From assembly GCA_963575745.1 (NCBI GenBank), contig CAUYUJ010021155.1, positions 1 to 64,000 of the forward strand: 64,000 nucleotides of DNA, given 5' to 3'. The position numbers and the translations under genes are program-made. Origin of the DNA: Prorocentrum cordatum. Its lineage: Eukaryota > Sar > Dinophyceae > Prorocentrales > Prorocentraceae. A model generated the notes under the pieces. It was not told the origin of the DNA, searched no databases, and was given only the letters and a program-made list of their open reading frames with translations. Of this stretch, positions 36,528-47,967 are shown in pieces (within the stretch, counting starts at the first letter, position 1; every line of letters begins with the position of its first letter).

Positions 36528-39235
36528 AATTATTAATAAAAATTATCTTTCTTATGAAAATGCATTTTCTTTTATCATTGATGGATCTCTGAAGGAAAAG
36601 CTTAATTTTCTTTTGATTAACTGCTGGCTTACTTATCAGTGAGCTGATGCCAGCAGTAAAAAAGAAAATAATAAAAGCTTTTCCTGAGATCCAATCAATG
36701 ATTGAAAAAGAAAATGATGTTGGAATCCATGCTATCTCACGAGTTTCTGTCTCTTTGGCGTCCTTCGATCTTCACTTTATCTCCGCACCAATTCCTTTTC
36801 CTTACGATGTGCGGAGTCAATAAAGTGAAGATGGAAGCCAAACAAGAAACTCGTGTAGAATTCATGGATTCATCATCCGCAGTAAAGAAAATTGTATACT
36901 GGAAATTTATTTAAAGAACTTCGTTCCATTTCCATTTTACATTTTCTTTTAGACTGCGGATGATAAGGAAGATGGGCACCTTGCCGTTGAACTTCTTTCA
37001 TTTGAGACAGAAGAAGTTCTATCAACGGCAAGAATGTGCCCATCATTCACATTTTTCTTTCCTTAGGATCGTAACTTCAATGTGGGCCCTTAAAGAAAAA
37101 AGAAAAGGAATTAGGGCCCACAGTTACGATCCTGAAAGAAAGATAAAAAAGTGAATGAGATCCTGGCTAACGTTCTTTCTCTCTCTAATTAATAATGTTG
37201 GCCAACATAAAGAAAGAAAAGGAATTCAGGCCAACATTATTAAGAGAGAGAAGGAACGATATCAGCCAGGATCTTCATTTTCTTTTATTCAATCATCATC
37301 ATCATTATTTGGGGCTCTTGGATGTCCTTTTTTCTTTCTGAAAGAGAATGAGCCCCAAATATAGATGGATGATTGAAAGAAAAAGAAAATGAACCTGGGA
37401 TTGATGAACGTGTCATTTGACGGTTAATGTCCGACCGTAGGTTCTCTTTCTATTGAGGTCGGACATTTATTAAACGTCAAATCACTCGTTCATTATCAAT
37501 CCCAGGGAGATCGTAACCATCAAGAGACTGAGGCTGACCTTCTTTCTTCTCTTTATCAAGGTCAGCTTATGTCTCAGTCTCTTGGGTACGATCTCCATCA
37601 TTTTCTTAAAGAAAATGATGATGGAATCCATGACCGGCTCTTGCTTTCATCTGGCGGTTAGATTAAACGTGAGCGATCTCTCAAGAGAAAGAGATCAAGA
37701 CAAATCTCACGTTTAACCGCCAGAGCAAGAGACGGATCTCAGGATTCCATCGGACGGGATCGATGCTTCTTCTGGGTCTTATTCTTGTCCGTCCAACACA
37801 GAAAAGAAGGACACGGACGGACATAAGACCCAGAAATGAAGCTCCCGTCCATCATCAGCGGTTTATCATCTTCAGAATCAGCTTTTTCCATTTCATACGG
37901 TCAATCTAAAGATAAAGAAGGAAATGATTGACCATGAAATGAAAAGCTGAGTGAAGATGAACCGCTGATAATCATTTTCCTCCGATTCAATTTCTTTTTC
38001 TAATTGATCATAACAAAGTGACCACTGATCAATTATAAAAAAGAAATGAATCAGGAAAATGAGTCTTGCTTTCCTTTTCTTTTTCTTTATTAAAAATGAT
38101 TAATGATGGTCCATAGAAGAAAAGAAAGAAAGGCCATCATCATTTTTAATAAAAGAAAAAGGGAAAGCAAGACAGATTCCTGATGACCGCTCACTTACTT
38201 TCTCTTTTTATTAATTTGTTGGCATTTCTTTTCTCTTACGAGCCAACACATAAAGAGAAAGTTGTAAGAGCGGTCAACATCAGGAATCACACGACCATTT
38301 CATTTCTTTTTCTTTCTCTTAATTGTCGGCTGTCATTTCATTGCCGACAAGATTAAGAGAAAGAAATAAAAGAAATGATGGTCGTGTTCATAAGAGATTA
38401 AAAGAAGGCCTTTCTACAGCCAATCGAAGCACGCATTTCTTAAGAAATTATTGTGTCGCGTGCTTCTCTTGATTGGCTGTCAGCCTTCATTTTTAATCTC
38501 TTATGATCAGGAGGTTCTTGTCTTTCATTCTTTTTTAAAATCATTTCCTTTAAATTTATTTTTTATTTTATAAAATGATTTCAATCATTAATAAAAAATA
38601 AATTAGGAAATGATGAAAAAGAATGATAATGAACCTCCTGAAAGATCAGCGGATAAACGACATGTCTTCAATCATCAAACGAGGCTTCATCACGATCAAG
38701 CGTTTCACGAGCTTCTTCAGAAGAAAGCCAAGGGCTTGCTCGTACGCTTGATCCGATGAACTCGGCTGATGAAGACATGATCGTACCGCTGATCTTGAAT
38801 GGCCCGAAGGCTTCCCTTGACATCTCGTGACCGACGGTTCCTTGATAAGAAATTCATTTTATGTCGTTCACGAAGAAGATGTCAAGGTGGAAGCCTTCTC
38901 CCGGGCCATTCGTTTCCTTTTTTAAAAAGGAAACAATAAGAAAATCTTTTATTATCCTTCTTTCTTCTCTTAATATTGACAGCGTGTTATTCCTTTCTCT
39001 GGCCATCTCATAAAGAAAAAGGTAAAGAGATGATGGCCAAAGAAGAGAAAGGAATTATTAACACGCTGTCTTTAAGAGAAGAGAGGATAATAAAAAATCA
39101 AGATTTTCTTATTAAAAGATGGGCCCACTGGTGACACGATTATTATTACCTTGCCGATCAAGATTGAAACTGACAATAGAAGCTTCAGCTTCGTTTCAAT
39201 CATCGGCAAGTTATTAATCGTGTCTTCGGGCCCAT
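36528..39235. repeat. tiled hairpin array, segment 7
   Basis: Bulged palindromes such as 37394-37506 (CCTGGGATTGATGAACG arm). The unit at 38640-38790 is unusually large and compound. Nothing else was recognised. Confidence 0.8.
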
Positions 39236-39393
39236 CTTTCTTTCCTTTCTTTAACGCCGTGAGGCATTACCGGTCACCCTTCACGAGAGCCTTCCATCAG
39301 CCAGGGCTTGAGGCCCATTAACGGCTGAGGCTCTCGTGATCGAAGGTTGATCAACCGGTTATGCCTTCACTGGCGTTCAGAAAGGAAAGCTTT
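39236..39393 (+). repeat. repeat D, copy 2
   Basis: Direct copy of 20848-21004 with very few base differences (for example GGTCACC for GGTCAACC and an extra base before ATCAGCC). The neighbouring hairpins on both sides differ from those of the other copy. Confidence 0.92.
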
Positions 39394-40861
39394 GATTTCC
39401 TTGACATATTGATCGCAATCAATGATCGCATTCTTTAAAATTATTCTTTTGCGATCATTGCGATCAATGTCAAGGATTAAATCCAAGATCTCTTGATCCG
39501 AAGCTCTTGCCTTTTCTTTTCTTAGTGTGGGCCCAAAGGTCTTCAGGACCGCCCACACGACTAAGAAAAGAAAAAAAGTCAAGAGGCGATCAAGAGATGA
39601 TCCGTGATGACGTCCTGATCCATTATGAAGAGCGAAACAGCTCTTGAGGAGCAGCTCTTCATCCAGGATCATATGGACGTTTCACACGGATCGATCCGTC
39701 CTTTAATGTGGGCCAGCAATGGCTTTCTCGTGCGAGCGAGAGCGAAGGCTCGGTCTTTAGACCCGCTCACACGAGGATGAAAGCCATGCTCAGGTCCCAC
39801 ATTAAAAGAAGGACGGATCATAATTCCTTTATAATTTATCTTGATCTTCCATCTAATATTTTCATTTCTTTGAACCACCGATTGACTCTTTTTCTCTCTT
39901 TCATCGAGAGTCAATCAAATGGTGGTTCAAATAGGAAATGAAAATAAGATGGAAATAATATCAAGATAAAGAAAGGAATTATAATATTATTTTATTAAGA
40001 TCAGAATTTTCTTATTTTTTATTTAATATAATTTTACAATCTAAATTTCTATTTTTATTCTTTTCTTCTAATAGAAATTTAGTAAAATTATAAATAAAAA
40101 ATGATAAATTCTTGATCTAAAAATAATATTGTTTACTTTTTTTCCTTTATTAGAAATTGAATTTAAGCGGACAAATATGATTTTCAATCATGTCCGCATT
40201 CAATTTCTAAAAAGAGAAAAAGGAAACGATTCCTGACGATACTGACCAAAGAATTCTGCTTTCTCTTTTAACGAGCGAGTGAATCAGCTCTGAAAGAGCC
40301 GCTCGTTAAAGAAAGCAGAAGTTGGTCAGGATCACATGGTCAGGAATCAATCACCGCTTTACTTCCTTTCTCTTTTTTAATTAATAATTGTTTTCATATT
40401 TCCTTAAGGAAATACAATTATTATTAAAAAAGAAAAGAAAGGAAGTTTAAAGCGGTGGATTAAAGAAAGAGAAGATAGAAAGCCAGACGCTGCATTTCCA
40501 AGAATTCTTTTTCATGATGGCAGCTCTTAAAGAGCTCAGCCTATGGCTGGCCATCAAAGAATTCTGGAATCGCATGCCTGGCTTTCCTTCTCTTTCTTGA
40601 TGGACGGATCAGCAATATGATGGCTCTTGAAGAGCATCCGTCCATCTGATCCACCGTCCACGAGCTCAGCTTTAAGCTGATGGCCATCAGGCCAGCTCGT
40701 GAAAGAGACGGTGGATCAAAGCCTGGCTCTTAAGGACATGAGCCGACACACCAAAGAACACGAGACAAGCATTTAATTGTGCCTCAGCACTTGCTTGTCT
40801 CGATTACTTTTCTTTGGTTATCTGTCGGCTCTAAATGTCCTTTTCTAAGAGCCTGGCTTTC
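39394..40861. repeat. tiled hairpin array, segment 8
   Basis: Abutting hairpins up to the left edge of the giant palindrome. A Y-type tip lies near 39735-39775, and another at about 40675-40716 with TCAGC/GCTGA and GGCC/GGCC leaves. No gene was seen. Confidence 0.8.
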
Positions 40862-41711
40862 TCTCTTGACATCTCATGCTTTCCCTCTTTCTTTGTAAAA
40901 GAAAAGAAAGAAAGAGGACGAGAAAGCATGAGATTTAATGTCAAGAGACAGATCACCGGTATAAAATTCCTTTTTCCTTTCCTTTCTTCTGTTGGCCTTA
41001 AGGCCTCATCCTCAAGATGAACAGAAGAAAGAAGGAAAGGAAAGGAATTTACCGGTGATCGATTCCTGGCAGACGGTTAATCAAGAGCTTCTGCTGCAGC
41101 AGATAAACAGCTCTTGATCATTAACCGTCTAAATGCAAGGATCTGTTTCCTTTATCTGCGGTCTTCTCTTTCTTTTTTAACAGCTGGCGTATTATCAGCC
41201 TGAAGCTGATGCCAGCAAATAAGTTAAAAAAGAACAAGAGATAAGACCGCAGATGAAAAGGAAACGAACACGGCATCACCAAATGAATCATTCTCCGCTT
41301 ATCGACAGCTGGACATTTCCTTCCTTAAAGAAAGAGAGAAGGAAACAGCTGTCAGCGGAGAATTCATTTGGATGCCGTGTTCAGAGTGAAGTTTTGATTG
41401 CCGGTGTTAACGTGTCAGCCGATGCTGAGGCTCATCAGGAGCCCACGTTAACCTTCTACCGGCAAGTCAAAGAAAACTTCAATCAAGATTCCTGACCATG
41501 ATCCGCTTTCTTGCTTTTCTTCAGTGGGCGCACAGTTGTGCCATGGGTCCTGAAAGACCCGCCCACAAATGGAAGAAAAGTCAAGAGCGGATCGTCAGGA
41601 ATCTCTTTCCACCGTCCATCTTAATTTTTTCTTTTAAAAGAAAAATTAAGATTGATTGACGGTGGAAAGGTGGGCGGGCTCCTGAAGAGCCTCAGCTAAA
41701 GCTGACGCCCA

Positions 41712-42822
41712 CATAAACGAATGTTCAGGATCAATCTTCTCTTCCGCTTTATTCTCTTCTATGTGTTGGATTGTCTCTTATTAATTGCCAACACATAAAA
41801 GAAGAGAATAAGAAAGCGGAAGAATAAGAAGATTGATGTCAACAATCGTTTACGAATCCATCGATAATGTCGGCCCTAATAAAGGTGCGCTCAACGATTG
41901 CTTCCTTTCTTTTTCTTCAATCGTTGATTGTGCGCACCTTTAGGCCGACCGATGGATTCCCTGGACACCCTGGATCTTTAAGAAAAGAGAGAATCAAATG
42001 GTCGGTCATAAGATAAAAAATGAATGATAAAATGATTGACAGACCGATTCTCTCTTTCTTAAGATGGGTGTCCAGGAGATGACCGGCAGATCAATCAAAA
42101 TGAGTTCTTATGGACGAGCTGAAACGCTTTCATCACTTGCGTTTCATTTGATAGCTCGTCCAGGAACTCTTTTGATGACCTGCAGGTCATCCTTTTCCTT
42201 TCTTTTCCTTTGAGCCCCACATTCTCCTTTTCATTGAGGGCCTGAGCTGTAAGCTCGTATGATGAGGCCATCAAATGAAAGAGAATGTTGGAGGCTCAAA
42301 GAAGAAAGGAAAAGAAGACACGCTCCTAATAAAAGAAAAGAAAGAAAAGGGAAAACTATGATTGCATCTGCAGATTCCAGTTTTCCTCTTTCTTTTCTTT
42401 ATAAGAGCGTGTCTGTGGCCCTGATGGCCACCATTCCTTTGCAAGCGATCCAGACAGAGCTTCTCTGCAAAGAGGAAATGAAGCTCTTTTGTCTGGATCT
42501 GATCTTGCAAAGGAATGATCCGTGCGATCCAATGGTCCTGATCATGATGAAGAGCTCAACATCAGGTTGGCGCTACAGCGCAGCTCTTCATTTAGGATCA
42601 TAGGACCATCATCGCACGGATCTAATGTGGGCACAATCGTAGGCCTGAAAGAAAGAGACGCTTATATGTCCTTCAGGACCGTCTCTTGATCAGGCCTTCG
42701 ATTAATGGTGCCCACATTCTTTCCTGTGACTATTCGTGTTTAACCGGTTGATCGGGAAGAGCGAAACAAGTCCTGATGGACAGCTCTTCCAACCGGTTAA
42801 AATACACGTATTAGTCACCGGA
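41712..42822 (-). repeat. repeat B, inverted copy in the left arm of the giant palindrome
   Basis: Reverse complement of 9656-10765, ending in ATAAACGAATG at its outer edge. The outer 0.85 kb of the palindrome arm (40862-41711) has no counterpart near 9656, so copy 1 represents only the inner part of an arm. Confidence 0.9.
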
Positions 42823-43860
42823 AAAGAATGGGGACACATTAATCGAAGGGCCTGATCAAGAGGAGCGGTCCTCGAAGGGAACATATAAGCGTCTCCTTTT
42901 TTTTTTCCTTTTTTTCCCAGGTGGGCCCTTTTTACGATTGTGCCCACATTAGATCCGTGCGATGATGGTCCTATGATCCTGAATGAAGAGCTGCGCTGTA
43001 GCGCCAACCTGATGTTGAGCTCTTCATCATGATCAGGACCATTGGATCGCACGGATCATTCCTTTGCAAGATCAGATCAAGACAAAAGAGCTTCATTTTC
43101 TCTTTGCAGAGAAGCTCTGTCTGGATCGCTTGCAAAGGAATGGTGGCCATCAGGGCCACAGACACGCTCTTATAAAGAAAAGAAAGAGGAAAACTGGCAT
43201 CTGCAGATGCAATCATAGTTTTCCCTTTTCTTTCTTTTCTTTTATTAGGAGCGTGTCTTCTTTTCCTTTCTTCTTTGAGCCTCCAACATTCTCTTTCATT
43301 TGATGGCCTCATCATACGAGCTACAGCTCAGGCCATCAATGAAAAGGAGAATGTGGGGCTCAAAGGAAAAGAAAGGAAAAGGATGACCTGCAGGTCATCA
43401 AAAGAGTTCCTGGACGAGCTATCAAAAGAAACGCAAGTGATGAAAGCGTTTCAGCTCGTCCATAAGAACTCATTTTGATTGATCTGCCGGTCATCTCCTG
43501 GACACCCATCTTAAGAAAGAGAGAATCTGTCGGTCAATCATTTTATCATTCATTTTTTATCTTATGACCGACCATTTGATTCTCTCTTTTCTTAAAGATC
43601 CAGGGTGTCCAGGGAATCCATCGGTCGGCCTAAAGGTGCGCACAATCAACGATTGAAGAAAAAGAAAGGAAGCAATCGTTGAGCGCACCTTTATTAGAGC
43701 CGACATTATCGATGTATTCGTAAACGATTGTTGACATCAATCTTCTTATTCTTCCGCTTTCTTATTCTCTTCTTTTATGTGTTGGCAATTAATAAGAGAC
43801 AAGCCAACACATAGAAGAGAATAAAGCGGAAGAGAAGATTGATCCTGAACAATCGTTTAT
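42716..43860 (+). repeat. repeat B, direct copy in the right arm of the giant palindrome
   Basis: Same orientation as 9656-10765 and very similar from 42946 on. At 42830-42945 it has many extra bases, doubled letters and a run of T, where the other copies read smoothly. That part no longer forms a clean hairpin. Confidence 0.9.
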
Positions 43861-46055
43861 GTGGGCGTCAGCTTTAGCTGAGGCTCTTCAGGAGCCCGCC
43901 CACCTTTCCACCGTCAATCAATCTTAATTTTTCTTTTAAAAGAAAAAATTAAGATGGACGGTGGAAAGAGATTCCTGACGATCCGCTCTTGACTTTTCTT
44001 CCATTAGTTGGCGGGTCTTTCAGGACCCATGGCACAACTGTGCGCCCACTGAAGAAAAGCAAGAAAGCGGATCATGGTCAGGAATCTTGATTGAAGTTTT
44101 CTTTGACTTGCCGTTAGAAGGTTAACGTGGGCTCCTGATGAGCCTCAGCATCGGCTGACACGTTAACACCGGCAATCAAAACTTCAATCTGAACACGGCA
44201 TCCAAATGAATTCTCCGCTGACAGCTGTTTCCTTCTCTCTTTCTTTAAGGAAGGAAATGTCCAGCTGTCGATAAGCGGAGAATGAGTCATTTGGTGATGC
44301 CGTGTTCGTTTCCTTTTCATCTGCGGTCTAATCTCTTGTTCTTTTTTAACTTATTTGCTGGCATCAGCTTCAGGCTGATAATACGCCAGCTGTTAAAAAA
44401 GAAAGAGAAGACCGCAGATTAAGGAAACAGATTCCTTGCATTTAGACGGTTAATGATCAAGAGCTGTTTATCTGCTGCAGCAGAAGCTCTTGATTAACCG
44501 TCTGCAAGGAATCGATCACCGGTAAATTCCTTTCCTTTCCTTCTTTATTCTGTTCATCTTGAGGATGAGGCCTTAAGGCCAACAGAAGAAAGGAAAGGAA
44601 AAAGGAATTTTATACCGGTGATCTGTCTCTTGACATTAAATCTCATGCTTTCTCTTCCTCTTTCTTTCTTTTCTTTTACAAAGAAAGAGGGAAAGCATGA
44701 GATGTCAAGAGACAAGAGACGGTCACGATAATAAGAGCGAACAAGCTTTGCTTGCTGGCCTTCAGGCCTTAGCTTCGCTCTTATAGACCGTCTCTTCTTT
44801 CCTTTTTTAAAAAGAAGAAAACAAATAAAAAGAAGAAAATGTAAAATGAAAAATGACAAATTAAAATTTGTGATAATCATTTTTCATCATTTTCTTCTTT
44901 TGGTTTTCTCTTTTTAAAAAGGAAAGGAATGATGACATCATATTATTTTCTTTTTTCTTTTGATGTGCTCCTAAGAGCCAGCTGATGCTGACATCAAAAG
45001 AAAGGAAAATAATGTCATCATTCGTTGGCGGTACGATCGTGATCATCTTTTTTCTTTAATGTGTTTCATCGAAGATGAGCGCTGCAGCGCAACACATTAA
45101 AGAAGAAAAGAGAACACTGATCGTTATTACCGTCAACATTAGATTTCTCATATTTCTTCTGATCGTCTGTTCTTTTGATGGCTAAGCGGTTAGTGGACCC
45201 GAAGGTCCGAAGAACTAACCGCATCAAAAGAATCACAGACGATTCAGAAAGAAATAGAAATCTAATCATCTTCTCTTTTTATAATCATTTTTATTTTTAA
45301 TTATTTTCTTTTAATTGTTGTCACAAAATAATAAAAGAAAGACAACAATTAATATAAGAAAATAATTTTAAAAAGGAAAATGATTAAAGAGAAGATGAAA
45401 AGAAAATGATTATGAAAGAGAAATTTCTGTCTCTGAACCCATCGGTGGATGAATTAATGAGCTGAGGCTCTCATCCACCATTACGATTGGTTCTAAGAGA
45501 CAGAATTATTTCCTTTCATCATTTTCTTTCATTCCTTGACGATAAGATTAATTTTTTCTTTTATTTTCTTTTATAAAAGAAAAATAAAAAGAGAACCGTC
45601 CAGCTAAACCTTTATTTCTTTTAGAAAATGATTAATTAAATTGTTATTTTTTATTTTTTCTTTAATATTAATTTTCCTTATTCTTTCTTTTCTAATTCTT
45701 TTTTATAAAGGAAAAGAAAGAGGAAAATTAAATAAAGAAAAAGAAAATAACAATTTGATCTCCATTTCCTATTGACTCGTTCTTTATTTGTTGCTCTCTC
45801 TTACTAAAAGAAAAGGAGAAACGAGAGCCACAATTAAGAACGAGGAAACCGGAAATGGAAGATCGGTAAGATAATGAATGATTTTCTCATAAACTGTTAA
45901 CCTTCATTGAGCCCAAATAAAAGAAAAGGAAAAAGAATGGGCTCACGGTTAACAGATTATGAAAAGAAAATCATTTGAACCATTATCTTACCTTCATTTT
46001 AAGAGATCTCCTATGTGACCTGCGGTGGCTTACACTGAGATTCGCTCACGCTCAT

Positions 46056-46093
46056 GGCGGTCAATCTGCGATTGAGCACGGAACGTGCCCGCC
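46056..46093. repeat. Y-shaped GC-rich element 4
   Basis: GGCGG (46056-46060) and CCGCC (46089-46093) enclose TCAATC-tgc-GATTGA and GCACG-gaa-CGTGC without any unpaired bases between leaves. The flanks (46010-46140) are also GC-rich and contain other small palindromes. Confidence 0.88.
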
Positions 46094-46981
46094 AAACACT
46101 GTTGTTATGCTCGAAGAGCCCAGAAGAGATTAAGAGTTAGCGCTGCAGCGCATCAAAGAAAGGAAGTTTGTTTTCATTCTCTGACCGAATGATAGCACTC
46201 TTACAATAAAGAAAAAGAGAATACGAGTGCTATCAACGGTCAGAAGATGAAAACTTTCCTTTCATTTTCCCTTTACTAATAATTTTTTATATTAAGAGAA
46301 AGGAAATTATGTACGGACTAACAATAGAAAATAAAAGAAAGACGTCCTTACAATTCCTTTCTCTTATAAAAAATTATTAAAAGGGAAAATATGAAGTCAG
46401 GAAGAGCTTATTAAGTCCTTAGTTGAAAACTGCCTGGCTTGAACACTTCTTGGCGGCTCTTTTCTTTCTTTATTGTAGCCGCCAAGAGTTAGCCAGGCAG
46501 TACTAAGGACTTAAGCTCTTCATCAAAGTTCTCTGGATCTTGTGTGTTAACCTTACAGACGCTTCAAATAAAGAAAAAGAAAGAAAACAAGCGTCTGTAA
46601 GGTTAATATACAAGATCCTATGAAAGAGAACTTTGATCTACCTGGCGGTTAGAAGGCAGAGCTTCCATGAATTGTTCTCTTGATTGCTGATGCAATAATA
46701 AAAAGAGAACAATAAGAAGCTCTTGCCTTCCGCCAGGTAGATTTCCAGTAGAAATTTCTGTTATTAAAAATTGTAAGTTCGTAACTTAATGGCTGACCCT
46801 CAAGAGAAGAAAATAAGAGTCAGCCGTTACGATCTTCAAACAATTTTTAATAGAAATTTCTTTACTGGAAGAGAAGAATGCTAGTTTTCCTCCGTTTCCG
46901 TTTCCGTTTCCATCTTAATGACAAGAATTTCTTAAAGGAATGAGAGGGAAACGGTGGAAACGGAGGATGCATTCTTCTCTG

Positions 46982-47044
46982 GGCGGGGCTCTAAAAGAGC
47001 CTCAGCACATAAAGTGCTGACCGCCGGTATGCTGCCGCAGGCCC
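46982..47044. repeat. Y-shaped GC-rich element 5 with 3' motif
   Basis: GGCGG/CCGCC (46982-46986, 47021-47025) encloses GGCTC-taaaa-GAGCC and TCAGCAC-ataaa-GTGCTGA. It is followed at 47027-47044 by GTATGCTGCCGCAGGCCC, identical to 63104-63121. It lies about 0.9 kb upstream of cob. Confidence 0.88.
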
Positions 47045-47393
47045 TAACAAATGAAAAAGAAAAGGATGGAAGCCCGTACAGGATAATGACTCGCTCTTCA
47101 TGAACGCACTGATTCTCTTTTTGTTGTGCGTTCATATGATGAAGAGCTCAGAGCATAATCCTGTGGCTTCCATTCCTTTTCTTTATCAGCGGTGTAACGT
47201 CCTCACTCATTTCCTTCTTCTTTGCAGTCAATCGATTGGTCCTCAAGACCTTGACTGCAAAAAGGAAATGGAGGACGTTTAGACACCGCTGATAGAAGAA
47301 AGAGAAAAAAGAAAAAGGACTGTTGGACGATCTTTCTCTTGCGATCAGTTAGAAGCTGAGGCTTGATCGCAACAGATCGTCCAGTCACTTTTT

Positions 47394-47475
47394 CTGAAGC
47401 CGTGAAGTCGGAAGTCCCCCCACGTCTGGTGGCTGAGCGATTTCATCGCATCTGTGATGTCAGCGACAGGACATA
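47394..47475. other. GC-rich non-tiled element upstream of cob
   Basis: A stretch with a C run (GTCCCCCCACG) that does not belong to a long hairpin. It contains a small Y: GCTGA (47432-47436) and TCAGC (47460-47464) enclose GCGAT-ttc-ATCGC and ATC-tgt-GAT. It could be a structural RNA fragment, but no rRNA segment was recognised. Confidence 0.45.
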
Positions 47476-47671
47476 TTGGACTCCCTTTCCATTTATAAAA
47501 TTTGATAAAATTTGAATTATTCTTGGCAGTTATTGACTGATGTCATGCCAAGATTATTCAAAATTTTACAAATTATAAAAGGAAAGCAGGAGGCTTCCAT
47601 TCTAAGATCTTCATTATTAATCTTTAAATTTCTTTCAAATGAAAATTAAAGAGAAGATCTTAGAGCCTCCT

Positions 47672-47834
47672 CGATCACAATAAATTCTTAATTTTCTTTA
47701 TGACAAGCTCGGCAGACTAATAATCCTTTCTTTATTGTGTTTGATGTGAACTCATCTTCAGGATGAGATCAAACACAAGAAAGGATTGTCCGCCAGTTAA
47801 AAGCTTGTCCAAAAGAAAATAGAATTTATGTGAT
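47672..47834. repeat. last hairpin upstream of cob
   Basis: Ordinary tiled unit with left arm CACAATAAATTCTTAATTTT. Its tip carries the ATGAACTCATCTTCAGGATG-type loop also used in hairpins near 55350 and 57256. It marks the edge of the array before the hairpin-free cob leader. Confidence 0.75.
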
Positions 47835-47967
47835 CTTATTTTTAAATCAAATATCATTTGATTATTATAAAGGAAAACTGCTCGTGGGTGGATTATAAAT
47901 TGGTGGATTAATAACTGTATACCAACCGTCTGCAAGCTAGCTCTTAGGATTTAATATAATAGTTCAC
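47835..47967 (+). other. cob leader without long hairpin
   Basis: This 133-base stretch lies between the last upstream hairpin (47672-47834) and the cob ATG. It is AT-rich, has no long self-complement and only one small palindrome (AAATCAA / TTTGATT near 47842-47861). An in-frame TAG at 47938-47940 bounds the cob frame. No ribosome binding site or promoter consensus was recognised. It is one of the few short stretches free of the hairpin array, so the 5' end of the cob transcript probably lies here. Confidence 0.5.

Larger units (their letters stand above)
40862..44712. repeat. giant palindrome with arms of about 1.9 kb
   Basis: The left arm starts TCTCTTGACATCTCATGC (40862-40879). The right arm ends with its reverse complement at 44712. 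Complementarity runs through the full span with small differences, so the whole region is one inverted repeat centred near 42787. Each arm is made of complete hairpins. The centre is itself a hairpin at about 42716-42822. A stretch just right of centre (about 42830-42945) is degraded relative to the other copies. Confidence 0.93.
44713..47671. repeat. tiled hairpin array, segment 9, rich in Y elements
   Basis: Array between the giant palindrome and the cob region. It contains GC-rich Y elements at 46056-46093, 46982-47025 and 47432-47464, more closely spaced than elsewhere. The last ordinary hairpin before cob is 47672-47834. No gene was recognised. Confidence 0.8.

Noticed and set aside
40862-44712. 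Giant inverted repeat as the ends of a DNA transposon
   Set aside because: The inverted arms meet at the centre with no transposase frame between them, and no target-site duplication was evident.
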